Shown here: positions 4,948 through 5,743 of the stretch, one piece after another
How positions within the stretch are numbered: position 1 is the stretch's first letter
Layout of the letters: each line of letters starts with the position of its first letter
Assembly (NCBI GenBank): GCA_045600205.1
Contig: JAZRXM010000028.1
Coordinates: 1 to 5,743 of the forward strand
Reading direction: 5' to 3'
From: Firm-04 sp045600205
GTDB lineage: Bacteria > Bacillota > Clostridia > Oscillospirales > Ruminococcaceae
Length of the DNA stretch: 5,743 nt
Translations under genes and position numbers: made by a program
The notes under the pieces: model-generated
What the model was told of the DNA's origin: nothing
Database searches by the model: none
What the model saw: only the letters and a program-made list of their open reading frames with translations

Positions 4948-5115
4948 TCACCTTCTTTCACCATGATTATAACGGTCAACCGTTATAATGTCAAGAGGAG
5001 CGTTCAGCTGGACGGAATCCATTATGAAACCGTGTTGCCGGTATTTCCATAACCTGATGGGAATAATGACGATGATGCCGATGATGACGGTCTTAGAGAG
5101 GACCACCATCATCAT
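4948..5115 (-). CDS. Possible small membrane peptide between mob and XRE (doubtful)
   Basis: An open frame of 55 codons begins at one of three consecutive ATGs (5115, 5112, 5109; a GTG precedes at 5118). It encodes a hydrophobic segment, VVLSKTVIIGIIVIIPIRLW, then a polar basic tail ending NHGERR. The stop TGA at 4948-4950 directly abuts the first XRE ATG, which would allow coupling. Against it: there is no good ribosome binding site (only A-rich AAGAAAAG upstream), the ATC-rich part coincides with the arms of a stem-loop (5068-5124), and the C-terminal codons are the XRE promoter and operator. I cannot assign a function. If real, it is a single-pass membrane peptide co-transcribed with mob. 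Confidence 0.22.
   Translation of the reverse strand: MMMVVLSKTVIIGIIVIIPIRLWKYRQHGFIMDSVQLNAPLDIITVDRYNHGERR
4951..4956 (-). promoter_or_regulatory. Ribosome binding site of the XRE gene (favours the second ATG)
   Basis: AGAAGG on the minus strand is 3 bases from the ATG at 4947 but 9 bases from the ATG at 4941, so the latter is the better start. Confidence 0.6.
4966..4989. promoter_or_regulatory. Palindromic operator covering the XRE promoter spacer and -10
   Basis: ATTATAACGGT (4966-4976) and ACCGTTATAAT (4979-4989) are perfect 11-bp inverted arms around CA. The palindrome occupies the whole spacer and the -10 box and touches the -35 box, so a bound dimer would block RNA polymerase. The XRE protein encoded directly downstream is the obvious candidate ligand (inference). 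Confidence 0.8.
4966..4994 (-). promoter_or_regulatory. Perfect-consensus sigma-A promoter of the XRE gene
   Basis: On the minus strand, TTGACA (4994-4989) and TATAAT (4971-4966) are separated by exactly 17 bases, an exact match to the housekeeping consensus in both boxes and spacing. Transcription would begin near 4959, leaving a leader of about 18 bases before the ATG at 4941. Confidence 0.85.
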
Positions 5116-5124
5116 CACATCGTC
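5068..5124. repeat. Imperfect stem-loop of ATGATG / CATCAT type after the mob gene
   Basis: Three helices stack in order: GACGATG/CATCGTC (5068-5074 with 5118-5124), GATGATG/CATCATC (5080-5086 with 5107-5113) and GGTC/GACC (5089-5092 with 5101-5104), closing on the loop TTAGAGAG. It starts about 20 bases past the mob stop. There is no T run, so it is not a standard terminator. It uses the same ATGATG/CATCAT words as the array at 35-203. Confidence 0.5.
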
Positions 5125-5144
5125 ACTTTTCTTTTTTTGCGCGG

Positions 5145-5743
5145 TCAGCGGGCGTCGTGGTCGAGGTATGGTCTGCGGTTTCTTGTGCCACGCCGCGCGG
5201 CGATTGCTTCTTGTCGCTTGCGTTCTGCCTCGGCCCGTGCCTGTCGTTCCTGCGTGTCCTTCTGTGTGAACAGGTCGCGTACCTTCGTGCGAAATTCCCT
5301 GACAACGTCTGGGAAGTGCTCGATTGCTTCGAGGAAGACCTTGCACTTTTCCTTCAGCTGGTCGTATCGCACCTGTAAGTCTCTGAGTTTTTCCGTTGCA
5401 TCGTAGTAGCGGTTCTTGAACCAATCGACGCTCTTTTGCAATTCCCTGATCTTTGTGCGGCTTGTAATGCCCTCTTTGGCAAGGCTGGTCAGCTTCTTGA
5501 AATCGTCCCGCTTGAGGCGCACGGTGCCGGTGATCGTGCGCGTTCCCATGGCGTTGATCGCCTCGACGGTTTCCTGAACTTCAAGTGCAGGGGCGTACTC
5601 GATCTCCGCACTTTCGACCGTTGCAAAAATATCTGCCAGCCGCTCCTGCTCTATCATGGTCTGGTAGTCGATACTGCTCATATGCTCCGCTGTGCCGCCG
5701 AGCTCTCCACGCTCAAAATCTCGGAATCCGTGCGAGGTCATAT
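5145..5743 (-). CDS. MobV/Pre-type mobilization (plasmid recombination) protein, C-terminal part
   Basis: The window holds the last 198 complete codons of a leftward gene whose 5' end lies beyond 5743. The first visible Met (5741) is internal, because the frame is open up to the window edge and the catalytic N-terminal relaxase domain of the family is missing. The visible start GFRDFERGE corresponds to the GxxLERG segment that follows the catalytic core in Mob/Pre relaxases. Then come GGTAEHMSSIDYQ, a beta-like stretch (TRTITGTVRLKRDDFKKL, about residues 91-108), a long coiled coil (about 113-155: TSRTKIRELQKSVDWFKNRY, LRDLQVRYDQLKEKCKVFLE) and a basic tail (about 175-198). Such relaxases nick at oriT to start mobilization by a helper conjugation system. 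The oriT is usually upstream of the gene and so is not in view. The family is well supported; the exact subtype is less so. Confidence 0.8.
   Translation of the reverse strand, partial: MTSHGFRDFERGELGGTAEHMSSIDYQTMIEQERLADIFATVESAEIEYAPALEVQETVEAINAMGTRTITGTVRLKRDDFKKLTSLAKEGITSRTKIRELQKSVDWFKNRYYDATEKLRDLQVRYDQLKEKCKVFLEAIEHFPDVVREFRTKVRDLFTQKDTQERQARAEAERKRQEAIAARRGTRNRRPYLDHDAR

Larger units (their letters stand above)
247..5743. mobile_element. One end of an integrative, probably mobilizable element (partial)
   Basis: The left boundary is inferred from the tRNA-Thr 3' fragment at 247-291. The content to its right fits an accessory element: a MobV/Pre-type mobilization protein, a toxin-antitoxin pair, an autoregulated XRE repressor and a sigma/anti-sigma/lipoprotein cargo operon. 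No conjugation (type IV secretion) gene, replication gene or integrase is visible, so the element would be mobilizable rather than self-transmissible on what can be seen here. The integrase, the oriT and the far att copy (a complete tRNA-Thr) are expected beyond 5743. The type of element is inference; the tRNA fragment and the Mob protein are seen directly. Confidence 0.65.

Noticed and set aside
4984..4989. Plus-strand TATAAT in the XRE operator as a divergent promoter
   Set aside because: It exists only because the palindrome mirrors the minus-strand -10. No -35 box lies 16-18 bases upstream on the plus strand, and no plus-strand gene follows.
5116..5424. Upstream part of the long minus-strand frame 4948-5424 as a gene of its own
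   Set aside because: Above 5145 it lies in another frame of the mob coding sequence and encodes Arg/Gly/Pro-rich shadow sequence. Only its tail (4948-5115) is independent of mob, and that is listed as doubtful.

Overview
The window looks like a piece of a gut-type Clostridia genome (Firmicutes; Oscillospiraceae/Ruminococcaceae would fit, but the genus cannot be fixed from the sequence alone). The evidence is strong AGGAG-type ribosome binding sites, sigma-A promoters close to consensus, mid-range GC, and family matches: a Pre/Mob (MobV-type) mobilization protein, a RelB/DinJ-RelE/ParE pair, and an ECF sigma factor with a membrane anti-sigma factor and a lipoprotein.

The main structural reading is that the window holds one end of an integrative, probably mobilizable, element. 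At 247-291 (minus strand) lies the 3' part of a tRNA-Thr(GGU) gene, from the anticodon loop to the encoded CCA. It is followed on its own downstream side (207-244) by a strong hairpin terminator. The 5' half of the tRNA is missing: the sequence right of 291 is unrelated to tRNA. This is the footprint left at one junction when an element integrates into a tRNA gene. The orientation places the chromosome at left (1-246) and the element at right (292 to beyond 5743). No integrase is in the window, so it should lie to the right.

Layout. 1-246: flank with an unusual array of small hairpins separated by ATGATG (left half) and CATCAT (right half), then the tRNA terminator. 247-291: att site. 292-633: G/T-skewed, apparently non-coding DNA with three direct GTGTGGGTTT repeats. 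634-3326: leftward operon in the order ECF sigma factor, overlapping anti-sigma-like membrane protein, and lipoprotein, apparently an envelope-sensing module carried as cargo. 3327-3468: divergent regulatory region. 3469-4094: rightward RelB/DinJ antitoxin and RelE/ParE toxin with promoter, operator and terminator. 4246-4941: leftward XRE-family regulator with a long uncharacterised C-terminal domain. It has a perfect-consensus promoter whose spacer and -10 are covered by a perfect palindrome. 4942-5144: short spacer with a stem-loop and a doubtful small membrane ORF. 5145-5743: the C-terminal part of a MobV-type relaxase reading leftward, whose catalytic N-terminus lies outside the window.

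How the parts may work together (inference): the Mob protein would permit transfer by a helper conjugation system, the toxin-antitoxin pair would stabilise the inserted element, the XRE protein is likely an autorepressor, and the sigma/anti-sigma/lipoprotein set is cargo that could couple an envelope signal to transcription in the host.
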